DNA from: Choristoneura fumiferana
Taxonomy: Eukaryota > Arthropoda > Insecta > Lepidoptera > Tortricidae
Reading direction: 5' to 3'
Assembly: GCF_025370935.1 (NCBI RefSeq)
Contig: NC_133485.1
Span: 15,500,161-15,564,160 of the forward strand
DNA: 64,000 bases
In this document: piece by piece, positions 11,156 through 22,541 of the stretch
How positions within the stretch are numbered: position 1 is the stretch's first letter
Layout of the letters: each line of letters starts with the position of its first letter
The notes under the pieces: generated by a model
What the model was told of the DNA's origin: nothing
The model's input: the letters and a program-made list of their open reading frames with translations, nothing else
Database searches by the model: none
Translations under genes and position numbers: made by a program

Positions 11156-12990
11156 TGTATTTTGTCGGAAAAGTTCGTATTATCTTGATTTCTCATCTAG
11201 CTTACTGATTTTTCTGAAGCTAATTCGAAAGCAAACTTATCCGACGAAACACGATGAGAAAACATTATTAACTAGATCTGTCTGTATAAGTACGTGCAAA
11301 TTTCGAAAATCACATCGTGAAAAAGCAACGCCAAATTTAATGTATCCGGATCCTAATCATAGTTTGATTCGTTAGATTTTTTTCAATTAAGTCAATCGAC
11401 TCATGAAATAAACTTGCAAGATTTACAGCAAACAAAAAAATAAACGTGTAAAGTTACAAAAAGCTTGTAAGTAGTACTTCCACTTCATTTTTGGAACAGT
11501 TATTTCGTCATTACAGTTTCGGCAAGTATTGATAAAAAAGATGGTGCTCAGGGTTAAATTTTAATGAAAAATAAAGACCCATGCTAAATCCAACGTGTGA
11601 AAAATTCTTGCGTCTTGTCCTTCTGTTATACCAATAAACATGGGATGGTTAATGAAATTTAACCAAGTGGTAAAACCCTCAAAGATTCACCTTTGTATTA
11701 TCTTAAACAATTTCAATATCATACTCACTTTCATAGTTTCCTTGCTAAATCATAATGTTATGCTATTCATTTCATGAGCTATTTCACCAGTTGCCTAGAG
11801 CCATGCAGTATTTTCCTGTTCTAGAATTAAGATTACTAAGATAGCTTGTGTGCAATGGCCGTCAGCACAGACTTAAGCTTTACTCAACCGTTATAATCCG
11901 ATATTAACTTTAGCGTTGGTATAAATTTTTATCAAGCGCCAGCTTTTGCACGCTTTTGTTCATGAATAATTACAATTTGTGACTACTAGCACAATTCTAA
12001 TAAGGTAACTACCTCATTTTAAAAAAGCTGTAAAAAAGTCCGAACAAATTAAATTAAATGTTAATTTTCTTTGCGTTTCCTCGACTGTTCGTTATTAACT
12101 AATTTACTGGTCATTCTAGTCTAGAGGAACTAAGCTATGCACATGCACACTCAATTTACTTATTGCCATTGGAACATTTTTTTTTTCGAAAATTACACAT
12201 TTACTCAGCTGGCAACTAAATTAACATACTTGATGACTAAAATTCCTTTGCAACCATTTACTGGGTTAGCAGTTAACTCGGGGTTAAAAGTTAATTCTTG
12301 GTCTACTCAAGCTCGACTTAGTAAGATCTTTGTTATGTTTTGAGGAAACTTAATGCTATTTTCCTCTACTAATGGTTTTTTGGATGTCTGAGAATCTTGA
12401 AACGAGGTATATTTTGAGAACAAAACTACGACTTATTTAAGTAAATATGTCTGTAGGTAATACAGGTTTATGAGGGATATTGGTGTGGGAAAATGTTTAA
12501 CGGTTCGTAATTAACGTATTGTCTTAATTGCGTCAGTAAATAACAAACAGGAAGACGTTGGGCTTCCGATTGCTGAGCAAATGTACCTTTAGTATTATCA
12601 TTCATAGTAAATACAAAACAGTAAACCATCTGTAAACAAAAAAATATATCGCAGTTTGTATGTGTGCGCGCCGTATACAATTTGATGAGTGACGATCGTT
12701 TTTAAAATCACATTCCTTGATAATAAAATAAAATAAATAACATTGACAAGTAGTCTGATTTTTACTCCTTTCAAATGGCATTTTCAAGTAGTTTAACTTT
12801 GTTCAGACCATTGACAAATTTATCTTATTTATGTATAATAATAATTTAATTTTGCTCAGGTACATTATAAAGAAGCCGTCTTCCCGACTTCATCAGTTCA
12901 TTATGTTTCAAGTTTCATATGTTCTTTTCGGGATTTAAGATTTCCATATAAAAATTTCATCAAAAACAAAGAAACTAATATACAGACTTT
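11156..12990. other. No recognised feature
   Basis: 1.8 kb of AT-rich DNA. Small frames (60-85 codons) have random composition. I see no splice-bounded exon. Confidence 0.45.
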
Positions 12991-12992
12991 CA

Positions 12993-13285
12993 CTTTATAT
13001 TAGTAAGGATGTGAAAGATTGTGGTGCTTGCGTGCGTGCGTGGTTATTAGGTACTCCTTCACGCTAAAACGTCTGGATAGTAGATAGCTGGACGTCTGGA
13101 ATAACATACAGGCTCTTTTTATCCTGCTATTCCCGCGGGACTGAAAAAAAAACCCTAAATTTCAACCGCTAAGATTAGAGACATGAAATTTTTACACAGA
13201 TGTTTATTATATGTTAATGAAATCCACGATGTAATTTTTGGACATTCTCTTGGGAAAGTGCTAGATTTTGAATTCAACCGCTGGA
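12993..13285 (+). mobile_element. Lep1-like mini-Helitron, diverged
   Basis: TTATATTAGTAAGGATGTG at the start, a TTTTATCCTGCTATTCCCGC block in the middle, and later AAATTTTTACACAGATGT. The order matches moth mini-Helitrons. The 3' CTAG end is not clear. Confidence 0.45.
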
Positions 13286-13469
13286 GCATGATTTACGCGT
13301 ACAAAGTCGGGGTATACTGATCACAATAAATGATTATGTCACCGATTTCACACTGTATCGTTCACAGGATGGGCGCCGATTATGCAAACAGCGATTGTTT
13401 TCATAATATGACAGTCATGTTTCCAAGTTATTGAAGAGTTCGTTTATTTTACGGGAAACAGGTAAAGTG

Positions 13470-13735
13470 CAATTATGTTTTTTTTAAAGCTTTTTCGAAC
13501 CAACAGTTTAGCTTTCAGAGGGGGTGCGCTTAATTTTAATGAAAATTTGCACTTTCAAGTTGAATATTTCGCAAACAGATATTTTTTTTTTACTCTTAGC
13601 TCTTATAGTTGCCACATGAGCAAAATTACAGCTTTCTAACACTGATAGTCTCTGAGCAAAGCCGGAGGCGGACAGACAGACATGGCGAAATTATAAGGGT
13701 TTCGTTTTTGCCATTTTGCTACAGAATCCTAAAAA
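13470..13735 (-). mobile_element. GGGTTCCGTAGCC repeat, minus copy
   Basis: AAATTACAGCTTTCTAACAC, GATAGTCTCTGAGCAAAGCC, ACAGACAGACATGGCGAAAT and CCATTTTGCTACAGAATCCT are the reverse complement of the longer copy at 52.26 kb. Truncated. Confidence 0.65.
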
Positions 13736-13991
13736 GCAACTCGTTTTAAATATCATTTCAACAAATTTGTTCAGTGATTTCATAAAACCCCCGAATCATG
13801 TCAGTAAGTTGACGAAACGAATCCCATAGTCAACTCGTGTTATCCTTTCACTAGATATGTTCAGCGATATTATTATGATGAAGTTTCTACTATAACATGG
13901 TATAAGTACGAGTAGGTAATTTGATCAAATCTCCGTTTTTGCTATTTTCCGGTGACATATACATCGATGTTAGGAGTAGCTACTGTCAACA

Positions 13992-14084
13992 GTACCACTA
14001 CCATGAGTTTACAGTGACCGTACTCGAGAGCGACGGCGTAAATCGCTATCGAGTACGGTCACTGTAAACTCATGGTAGTGGTAC
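13992..14084. repeat. Perfect 36-bp inverted repeat hairpin
   Basis: Arm 13,992-14,027 (GTACCACTACCATGAGTTTA...) and arm 14,049-14,084 are exact reverse complements. Inside, AGCGA (14,029-14,033) pairs with TCGCT (14,043-14,047) after one mismatch, leaving a 9-nt loop, cggcgtaaa. Either a very young MITE or a maintained structure. Confidence 0.85.
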
Positions 14085-14100
14085 AGTACCGATATCTGCA

Positions 14101-14186
14101 GGGCTACTACGAAACTCGAAACTCGAAGTTCGTGTCGTGCGGTCCCTCTGACACTTATACTATTTAATACAAGAGCGAGAGGGACA
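14101..14186 (+). mobile_element. GGGCTACT MITE, truncated copy
   Basis: TGCA then GGGCTACTACGAAACTCGAA, GTTCGTGTCGTGCGGTCCCT and a pairing GAGAGGGAC. The right end is missing. It starts 16 bp after the 14.0-kb hairpin. Confidence 0.7.
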
Positions 14187-14570
14187 GTTAGATACGAGGG
14201 GTGAATATTTCAGAGAGCCAAAATTTATGTCTCGCTATAATACTCATCAATACTAAAGAATTTCCAAGTCAAACTTTTTTATTCCATTACCTTAATAAAT
14301 GATAAAGATGCTATAGTAGCCATTTTGAGCTTTAAATCATACAAAATAAAGATATTCAAATATTACTATAAAAATCGGCAATATTTAGCGTGTCGCCTGG
14401 GCATAGTTTCCAACATTTCGTAACATAAACAATTCATGTATTGAATGTGAAACATTGTGTGAATAAATATTAAACTGAGATAAATAAAGAACGTTTTTCA
14501 TTACAATAAGGTTAGAAAACATTATTAAAAATTACTCTAAAATTTAATCAAACAATGTTCAAAAAATAAG

Positions 14571-15030
14571 CGTCATTATCGGCAACCATGTTGAATGTAC
14601 ATTTTGTACATATAACGAAACGCGACTGAAGAGCCAAATAACGTTTAAGCGAAGCTTCACCCCGCGCCTCAGTCGGCCGACACGCTTTGAAGGTAGTGGA
14701 CGTCGCGTGATTTGAGCAGTAAGTATTTCCTTTTGAATCTCCAAAATTTGTCATAACAGTCGTCATTCTTATTTTTGACTGTATCTTAATAATTTCTTCT
14801 GAATGCAGTGTTTTTATGTAACAAAGTTGAGGTATGCGTAAAATTAATACTGCATAGTGCACTCTTTCCCGACGAATATACCTAATTATTTTGTAAATGG
14901 TGAACTTTCTAGAATTCGTCATTATTGGCAACATCATTTTCAGCAACGTCGCATGAGACGACAATGACACGTGTTGCTAACAATGATATTCTCTTGAGTG
15001 AGCAATGACGGTTGTTACCGATAATGATTT
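14571..15030. repeat. Element built of GTCATTATCGGCAAC motifs, inverted
   Basis: CGTCATTATCGGCAAC at 14,571 faces GTTGTTACCGATAATG at 15,011-15,026. Further units run forward at 14,917 and 14,937 and reversed at ~14,964 and ~15,003. The 140-codon minus frame spanning it (14,548-14,970) is a by-product of this structure. The unit also recurs as an array at 16.93 kb. Confidence 0.55.
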
Positions 15031-15285
15031 TAGTATTCGACTTATTAGTTAGATGTATCGTGATTTTGCTGGTTTCCGTTAATTTCGGCATAAAGCTTAG
15101 TACAATAACATATTTTTTGGCAAATTCGGAAAGATACACTTTTTCTTTTATTTTTCAACAAATTTATAATGAATGTATGGTTATTATAAAAGGTGTGTAG
15201 GTATAACTACTCTGAGGCCGGCCACGGCAAGGGTGCCCCAGATGGTGTTGGAGCTACATTGAAAAGAACAGCGGATCAAATGGTT

Positions 15286-15436
15286 CTCTACGGTGAAGAA
15301 AGAAAGAAAGAAAATACATTTATTCACAACACAAGACACAACAATAGTATTAAGTACAAATAGACAACACGTAGGAAAGTATGTGTCATTGCGGTTGTGA
15401 ATCGGACACTGGCTCAGCATAATGCTGAAGCGTTTA
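15286..15436 (-). mobile_element. Retroelement 3' end, minus strand
   Basis: On the minus strand it ends GTTGTGAATAAATGTATTTT followed by CTTTCTTTCTTTC. That is an AATAAA signal with a microsatellite tail, typical of LINE/SINE 3' ends. Confidence 0.45.
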
Positions 15437-15858
15437 GTACATTGTGTCTTAAGGGCGGTAAACAAGAAATTACGAACGAGAGTCTATTAGAAGCCCGAAG
15501 TCGAAGACTGAGGTCTTTAATGAGTCGATGTTCGTAATTCTAGTACCGCCCGTGCGACATCACATGTTTTTCATCACATTTGCGAGTAAAATTGTGTATT
15601 TGTAAAAGAAAAACTAATATTTTTTCAAAAATTGCCGATACCGCGAACTACGCTCTTGGCAGCGCCAGCCTCCGCGTCGCCCTACCCCAGCCTGACCATG
15701 CGCGCGCCGCGCTCCTGCACGCCGTGCAGTATCACACTCATTTACCGACCACGGGTTTCATGACAAGCACATTAAGGTCGAGGGTTTTATTTGGGGGGTT
15801 GCAACCAAGGTAGCCTGCATGTTACGACACTGTTTACGAGCAAGTGTGATGAAAAATA
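15437..15858 (+). repeat. ~430-bp dispersed repeat, copy A
   Basis: Starts TAGTACATTGTGTCTTAAGG, contains a GGGCGGTA...TACCGCCC hairpin (~15,455-15,550) and a GC-rich core (15,640-15,740), and ends with ACGACACTGTTTACGAGCAA. The reverse complement of the same order lies at 35.29-35.73 kb. No TSD or ORF identifies the class. Confidence 0.75.
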
Positions 15859-15992
15859 ATAAACACCCCAGCGCAAGATGTGGGTACATTCGATCAATTC
15901 TATAATCTGATTAAAGGACGCGTCGAAAACGAACAGCTCAATATTACCTACTGTTAAAAAAATAGAAGCTGAATAGGGGCTGAAGACAGTGT

Positions 15993-16052
15993 TGTGGCGC
16001 GCCATGGAAGAGGCCTATGTCCAGCAGTGGACTGCTGTAGGCTGATGATGAT
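15993..16052 (+). mobile_element. RTE LINE 3' tail fragment
   Basis: GGCGCGCCATGGAAGAGGCC then TATGTCCAGCAGTGGACTGC and GATGATGATGA: the last ~60 bp of an RTE copy. Confidence 0.7.
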
Positions 16053-16923
16053 GAATAATTTTATGAATAATAATAATAAATAATTTTGTGACTTAAAACG
16101 TGTTTAGTATATTTATGGTCTCTCTAAGGCTGTTATTTATTTTGAAAAATGTTTATGTATAGCGTAAGTGGAGCGTTTTTTGTTTCATATAACTGTTATC
16201 GTCAAAATATCCAATCAAGAGACCAAAGAATCAATAAGTACATTAAGAGGATTTAAATTTATTTTTATATTAAAGTATTTTTATAATATTGCGTTTTATT
16301 TTCCTTGTCCATATCATGACAAAAAAAATTATATCAACGACTACAAAAAACCATGAAAATAATTTTCTACCAGTCTGAAGTCGGTGCCTCAGCTGCTCGA
16401 CACCTTTTACGAAAGATTGGTCTTTCTGATGCAGAGACGTTCATTATTGAGGAGTCCTGGTGCTGCACCACCCGTTTCATTTTACCATATTCATTACGAC
16501 GAGCATAAATTGCTTAGCAACTGTGTTAAAGTAATTGAAATTCAACCCTTGAAGTACTTGTTATTGAGTAGTAGCTCTGTTGGTCATATGTGGTCTTCAT
16601 CATCAGTTCCACTTCACCAAATTATGATTTTCAAGAGCAAATGCACGAGTTACTGCTAAATATATCCAAATTACCATAGGTGTCCCTACAATATTTGAAG
16701 AGTTCCCCCGATTTTCTTATGGGACCTAATTGAAGGCATTCCTAGACGAACGAAAAACAAAATTTCAAATCGGTTCATAAATGACGGAGTTCTGAGGTAA
16801 CAAACAAAAAAAATACAACCGAATAGATAACCTCCTCCTTTTTTTGGAGTCTGTTAAAAATAATACCTAAAATAGTATTTAAGTCACATGTAAATTCATC
16901 TCCATATTATATATAATACTTGC

Positions 16924-17003
16924 AAGTCATTGTCGGCAACATTGCGTCATTATTTCTTACAATAACGTCATTATTCTCACAATATGTCATTATCAGCAAC
17001 ACC
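16924..17003 (+). repeat. Tandem-like array of GTCATTATCGGCAAC units
   Basis: GTCATT units begin at 16,926, 16,946, 16,967 and 16,986, a period of about 20 bp. The first and last carry the full GTCATTrTCrGCAAC form and the middle two are decayed. Same motif as the inverted element at 14.57-15.03 kb. Confidence 0.6.
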
Positions 17004-17180
17004 ATTTTTTAATGATTTTAAAAAATAGCCAAAATTAATGGACTGTTTGGGGTGCCTTCATTACAACATACTATATATTTGATATATCTGTATATCTGGC
17101 CTTAAATAGAAGCTCTGCCGCGAGGTTTAGAAAATCTTAATTATTTTTGTCAAGAATATTGTTTTGAGGAGATCCGCCCA

Positions 17181-17213
17181 CGAACTTCGAAGTTTCGAGT
17201 TTCGTAGTAGCCC
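17181..17213. mobile_element. GGGCTACT MITE, right-end fragment
   Basis: CGAACTTCGAAGTTTCGAGT leading to TTTCGTAGTAGCCC. Only the right arm remains, directly followed by the next MITE. Confidence 0.65.
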
Positions 17214-17216
17214 TGC

Positions 17217-17339
17217 TGACGTGACACACAAAGCGTGCTTAAATATCTGATACGACTGTATTTCTAGGGCCGGTAGGACGTGTCCGATATTTTTGCACGG
17301 CCGCTGTGCCATATTAATGCAGTTGACTGTACACTGCGT
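17217..17339. mobile_element. TA-flanked hairpin MITE (CAGTCACCAGC family), left-truncated
   Basis: AAGCGTGCTTAAATATCTGA, TACGACTGTATTTCTAGGGC, CGATATTTTTGCACGG and a right end TTGACTG followed by TA (17,340). Homologous to 18,574-18,704, lacking its first ~20 bp. Abuts a GGCTACT MITE fragment. Confidence 0.7.
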
Positions 17340-17654
17340 TAATATCTACGCCTTATGAAACAGCAAATCAGATTTCATTGATTGTTTGGTCTGGCTTCGA
17401 ATTCGCGATACTGTTTTAGCAACCCGATGCTCTTGTGTACACTGGCGTTCTGCGAACTCGCGGAATTCGATGATAAAACGTACTCGTTAGTTCTGATGGC
17501 TACTTGTTATTCGGAATTAGAGTGTTTATGAATGCTTGATTATGCTGAATACAATGTTTTATTTACAAGTTAGCGTTACGCGATAAATATAGTCTAGTAC
17601 CTGGGCGACCGAGCTTTGTTCTTGCTAAAACTCGTTAAGAAACCTTATATGCAT

Positions 17655-17838
17655 TAGAATCCGGTTATAACGACGGCCAAGGGACCGGTGATCTTACGTC
17701 GTACTAACCGGACGCCGTACTAAACGAACAGATTTACTTTCATGGTGGCCGATATTAAAACCAAATATATGCTTATACTTACGTCGCTAAAAACGATTGG
17801 TTGTTAAGTGCGAATTCGTACTAAACGGCCTACACTAT
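17655..17838. repeat. Repeat with CCGGTTATAACGAC start
   Basis: ATCCGGTTATAACGACGGCC, then TACGTCGTACTAACCGGACG and a later CGTACTAAACGGCC. Several related short units (cGTACTAA) in one block suggest an eroded MITE or satellite seed. Confidence 0.3.
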
Positions 17839-17941
17839 ATATACAAGAATTGCTCGATTACATTATTTATTCGTTTTTTTATTAGTATTAGATTAGTTTT
17901 ATTTCGATGGTTCTTCTTTTGGAAGAATACACAGGGCTAAC

Positions 17942-18005
17942 AGCTTTGAAGATAAAAAAAAATTTATAGCTTTATAGCTATAATTTTTTTTTTATCTTCA
18001 AAGCT
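17942..18005. repeat. 30-bp inverted repeat with 4-nt loop
   Basis: The arms AGCTTTGAAGATAAAAAAAA... (17,942-17,971) and 17,976-18,005 differ at one base. The loop is ttat. Such a tight, long palindrome is unstable in most genomes, which suggests recent origin. Confidence 0.75.
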
Positions 18006-18573
18006 TGAAGTTTTTATAAACTTCATTTTCTGTGAATAGGAGATGTTTAGTTTTGACTTGCATTAATTTTTGTTTCTTTTGTGTTTTGCTTACTGGGTGA
18101 TTCCACGGGCGTTTCAACTGCTGTCAGTCCCTAGATTATTTTAAGAATTGGAAGGCAGATTGTTTTTTAATTATGACGTAAATAAATGGCTTCTGTAGTT
18201 AGGCCAGGATCTATTTTATATAAAAAAACAATGCATATGAATAATTCTAAATAATTTCTGCACAATTCTAAATATAAATATATGGGAACTGACAGCGGTT
18301 GAGACACTCGTAGATTCACCCTACAATTTTTTACTGTTTTCTCAGAAAGGGTTTAAATTAAATGACGGTATTTATTTAGGTTCTTTTCAAGCGATGCGTG
18401 ATGTGAAAGCAAATATGCAGGTAAAATTTTTAGGTTCTTTTTATGATTCCATACTTTCAAAAAGATTTATTGTGTGCTTTTATGTAAAACCGACTCGTGA
18501 TTGACCCCTATCCGTGTAATTCACGGTTCCGTAATAGCTTATTCACTCTAGCCTCGAAAAGACGTAGGTTGTA

Positions 18574-18704
18574 CAGTCACCAGCATTAATATCTGCCACA
18601 GCGGAGCGTGCAAAAATATCTGACACGTCCTTCCGGCCCTAGAAAAAGAGTCGTATCAGATATTTATGCACGCTTGTTGTGTCAGATATTGCTACTAGTG
18701 ACTG
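18574..18704. mobile_element. Tc1/mariner-type hairpin MITE (CAGTCACCAGC family), complete
   Basis: TA (18,572-18,573) CAGTCACCAGCATTAATATC ... ATTGCTACTAGTGACTG TA (18,705-18,706). The arms pair over most of their length, with copies of TATCTGACAC/GTGTCAGATA inside. 131 bp, non-coding. Confidence 0.8.
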
Positions 18705-18824
18705 TACGAGTAGCTTCTAGTAACACAGACGATGAGAGCGAATATCATTTCTTAGCAGTTTGCGTTAGGAAAGATAAAGCAAACCCCTTCGTGCAAGACA
18801 ATGAAATACTAAAAAAGAGCTTAG

Positions 18825-18958
18825 AAAAGAACGCCCACATAAAAGGCCGGCAACGCACTTGTGACCCTTCTGGTGTTGCAGGTATCCATGGGCGACGGTA
18901 ATCGCTTACCATCAGGCGATCCCTTTTGCTCGTTTTCCCCCTGTTTCATTAAAAAAAA
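18825..18958 (+). mobile_element. Non-LTR retroelement 3' end
   Basis: AAAAGGCCGGCAACGCACTT, CTGGTGTTGCAGGTATCCAT, ATCGCTTACCATCAGGCGAT, ending in CATTAAAAAAAA. Forward-strand copy of the family at 9.18 kb. Confidence 0.65.
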
Positions 18959-19283
18959 CTAACTACTGGTTCAGTATTCAGTAACAGTCTTTAACAGACA
19001 GGTGGTCGCAGAGAGGCAGGACAGTGCTGTTCATGGCAGGTTCAACATGCTGCACGCTGCTCCTGCGTCTAATAAATTATACCAATGCAGATATATATAT
19101 ACTAACATAGTTCTTAAGTTTCTATTGTTACTAACATGCTATGGACCAAATTAGTTGTCTGAAAATAAAATCATTTTTTTTTATTTTATTTTTTATTTTT
19201 TTTAACTGAAATAGTTGCCAGAATGAGTTCTAGCAAAAATCTAACATACTAATAAGGCTTCTTTATGTAAGAAATTACAAATC

Positions 19284-19350
19284 TAGACACGCGGCAGCGT
19301 GTCAAGCTAAGTTCAAGCTAACAGAACTGGCGAGCAGCACCGTGTGTAAT
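19284..19350 (+). repeat. Dispersed repeat (ACACGCGGCAGCGTGT type), copy 2
   Basis: GACACGCGGCAGCGTGTCAA, then AACTGGCGAGCAGCACCGTG. Same block order as 6,595-6,660. Confidence 0.45.
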
Positions 19351-19915
19351 TTTATCCTCTTCTCCATAACATCTTACGGAATCATTGACTACCCTCAAAC
19401 ATACTAAGATAATATGCCACTCAAATCGTGCCACGGCTCACTGACATTGTCAGATGTCACCCTGGGTGGTCCGACACTTGACACCTGTCGTGACAGAGCC
19501 CTGACTGTGCGCGTGCGGACTGTCATGCGCAGAAGCGTATATGATGTCATAAAATTAATATTTAAAGAAAGCAAGAAAAAAAACATTTATTAGTGACAAC
19601 ATGCGAAAAATAAAATGAAAAACTGAAAGTGTGCGTGTCATGTCATTTAGCTATAGACATAGAAGGAAAACTTACCCGTCGTATTCTGGTGAGCAGGTCT
19701 AGGTTAGATTTTCATTGCTTTCTTTTGTATTTTTTTGCAAGAACCGACAGGCAATTTTGTATGTTAAGTATATATGTAGAATCGATGTGGAACTGGCAAA
19801 TAAATCATTAAGAAAAATTGAATCTTCACTTGTTTATACGGACGCTACTACTCCATTGAAAAGGGGTCATGCTAAAGTTTTTAACCTATTAAGTACTGGC
19901 CAAGTACCAATTAAA

Positions 19916-20090
19916 ACCGACCGGGATATGAGCTGTCGGTAGGCCTCCAACAAGATGAAGCGACGACCTGGTTAAGATCGCGGGGTCGCGGTGGATCCGA
20001 AAAGCACGAGACCGGTCTCAGTGGAGAGCATTGGGGGAGGCCTATGTCCAGCAGTATACGTCTTTCGGCTGACATGATGATGATTAGGTA
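19916..20090 (+). mobile_element. RTE LINE 3' end, truncated
   Basis: Contains ACCTGGTTAAGATCGCGGGG, TCAGTGGAGAGCATTGGGGG, AGGCCTATGTCCAGCAGTAT and ATGATGATGA. A close relative of the copy at 45.7-46.1 kb. It retains the GTAGGCCTCCAACAAGATGA segment that the 45.7-kb copy has lost. Confidence 0.75.
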
Positions 20091-21160
20091 GGTACTTTCA
20101 AAATAGGTACGTAAATATACTTTTTAATAATGTGTAATAACAGCAGAATTTTGACATTTACTCATTTATTCATTCTCCTTTTGTGCAATCAGTTCCTTTT
20201 TGGCTGTGTGTATAATCCATTCACTTCAACTCTCGTGGCACTCTCTATACGTTACAAAGAAACGATACGGTAAAATGACGGATGACGACAAAGCTTTAGT
20301 ACCGTCAATCTAATTTAACGTTTTACAAACGATTTGTTATGTGTGTGCATAACAGGTTATTCCGTGTCGTTAGACTTAAAACATTGATTCAAAGAGATTG
20401 ACATTGACAGGGACGTTGATTGGCATTAAGGTTGCCACAAACAAGAAAGACAAAGTGAAGACATCTAAGTAAGCGATGTCTTTTATCTTTAGTGTGAAGT
20501 TAAAGGATAAGTGAATATTATAACAATTTAACGTGCTTTGTATTCGTAGCAATAACTAATAATTTTAACCTGGTTACCTTATTGAAATAACAGTTAATGC
20601 TCACGCAAGTGTTTCTGAAATCCATTTTTAAATGAAAGAACCGAAATAAGTTGTGTTTAATTCAAGAACACTTTCACTGTAGAATAGACTTTTTTTTCAT
20701 TACCTAATTTTTTTCAGTTGAATTTGTTTATGACTTAATTCTTTCATGTTTTTAATATTTTTTTGCAATTGTCCTAATTATACCAAGATAAGTATTGAAC
20801 AAAAATAGATCCGTAATCTGTATTTTAAGCTACAAAATAAAATTGTGAACACCATCTGACAATACCATTTAAGTATTATTTTGAACTAAATAAAATGTTA
20901 ATGACAGCACCCGACTTGATATTATTATTACCGACATTGAGCGTAAGCACTTTTGTGTACGACTGTGCCAATGCACAAGGGATGACAAGGACTTTATCTA
21001 TGTGGTTTATCAACAACGTAATTGATGAAAATGATAAAGGCTGTCGATCCAGTACACAATATCGACTTTTTAACAATGAAATTAAATAGCTGTTACTATA
21101 AGTACTAAACTATTAGGTTACCTTTCTATTGAGTTCACCTTCTGCTTTGGTATCTTCCAT
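20091..21160. other. No recognised feature
   Basis: AT-rich. Overlapping chance frames at 20,876-21,089 on both strands have no recognisable motif. Confidence 0.45.
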
Positions 21161-21330
21161 TTTTAACCCCCGACGCAAAAAGAGGGGTGTTATGAGTTTG
21201 ACCGCTAATGTGTGTCTGTCTGTGGCGATGGTTCTTAGACATGTTTCATCAAAATCAGTTTAGCCATTTTTGAGATATTGAACTTTGAAGTGACAATGTC
21301 GGGGGTTTTCCAACTTTTTGTTGGTCCTCA
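21161..21330 (+). mobile_element. CCCCGCAAAAAGAGGGG repeat, copy 1
   Basis: TTTTAACCCCCGACGCAAAA, AGAGGGGTGTTATGAGTTTG, TGTCTGTCTGTGGC, ending TCGGGGGTTTTCCAACTTTTT. Ubiquitous in moths by recollection. Class unresolved. Confidence 0.65.
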
Positions 21331-21394
21331 GTTCATCAGATGTTTTTTAAAGATGTTCCTTCATTTTAGAATTCATTTTGGGCCCATAACCTAT

Positions 21395-21520
21395 AAAAGG
21401 GCAGGGAAACTACGTGTTCCCTCAAAGGGCCCACAATTCACCTGTGATACCCCTCGTGTTGCGGATGTCCATGAGCGGCGTTGATTATTTTCCATCAAGT
21501 GATCGCATGATCGTTTGACC
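21395..21520 (+). mobile_element. Retroelement 3' tail, diverged, plus strand
   Basis: AGGGCAGGGAAACTACG..., TGTGATACCCCTCGTGTTGC, GGATGTCCATGAGCGGCG, ATCAAGTGATCG: a decayed version of the ACCCCTGGTGTTGCAGATGT tail family. It sits head-to-head with the next copy. Confidence 0.5.
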
Positions 21521-21537
21521 CTCCTACATTTTTTTTA

Positions 21538-21690
21538 TTCGACTGGATGGCAAACGAGCAAGTGGGTCTCCTGATGGTAAGAGACCACCACCGCCCATAA
21601 ACATCTGTAACACCAGGGGTATTGCAGATGCGTTGCCAACCTAGAGGCATAAGATGGGATACCTCAAGTGCCAGTAATTTCAGCGGACAT
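21538..21690 (-). mobile_element. Retroelement 3' tail (TGGTGTTGCAGATGTTTATG family), minus strand
   Basis: TTCGACTGGATGGCAAACGA, CGGGTCTCCTGATGGTAAGA-like sequence, CCGCCCATAAACATCTGTAA, GGGGTATTGCAGATGCGTTG, CAAGTGCCAGTAATTTCA. Reverse complement of the copy at 30.5 kb. Confidence 0.7.
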
Positions 21691-22244
21691 ATATAAAAAA
21701 AAACTGCAATTCTAATGCGTGTTGAGTTAACCTCTCGACGCGACTTGACTCCGACATGGAGTAGCCACGTGCGGTCAGTTTGAGTTATTCGATTATGATA
21801 TGATTAATCTAATGAATGCGATGACGTGTGTTTGATAACATCAGGTCAGCGATCAGCTTACTATGTGTCGATTAGTTTTTGTGGTGTCATTGTTTTCTAA
21901 TACTTGAGGCGGCATTTCATATTTCAACAACATTGCTGCGTTTGTACTAATGTGTGTACAAACATAACGAAGGTACCTATACTATAATTTTTGGTCATGT
22001 ATTCCGACCTAAAGAGTCAGCCAATTGAATTACTGGCACAGGAGGTTTGATTTTCTGTTTTGGGGGTGTCCATTTTTACCAACGGACATACAGGCGAGGG
22101 GAGAGTCTTCAGTTTAATATAGTTAGTATTCCAGTGGCTTGCACGGAGCGGTTCGCTTCACCTTTCTAATACGAACTGCTAAGGAATGGAATTCGCTCCC
22201 ATCGACTGTATTGCCCATACTGACCAATCTAAATGTGCCTCCGT

Positions 22245-22355
22245 ATACTCAAGCAAAATTACAGCTTTCTAGCACTGGCAGTCTCTAAGCCGCGGACGGA
22301 TGGATGGACAAGCATGGCAAGGCAAACCTAAAAGGATTCATTGTAGGACTACGAG
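22245..22355 (-). mobile_element. GGGTTCCGTAGCC repeat fragment
   Basis: CAAAATTACAGCTTTCTAGC, CAGTCTCTAAGCCGCGGACG. Reverse complement of part of the 52.26-kb copy. Confidence 0.55.
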
Positions 22356-22541
22356 CAGATGAAAGAAATGACGCAGCATTAGCCAATCAGTTAAAGAACC
22401 CTAATCAGTAAAAGAACAATAATGATTACGTTGTGCTCAGCGACATAATCTAAAGTGCACTAAGTGCACTTGCTTATGCAAGACAAGAACGCCCGTAACC
22501 TAAGTGGCAACATAAGTGTTAGGAAGCTTCCATAAAAATGA

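Noticed and set aside
14548..14970. 140-codon minus-strand ORF, the longest in the window
   Set aside because: It overlaps the GTCATTATCGGCAAC repeat element, has no recognisable domain, and its composition follows the repeat units.
16924..17003. Possible CRISPR-like array (~20-bp period)
   Set aside because: Eukaryotic context. Units are degenerate and there are no unique spacers or cas genes. It is a transposon-end motif array.
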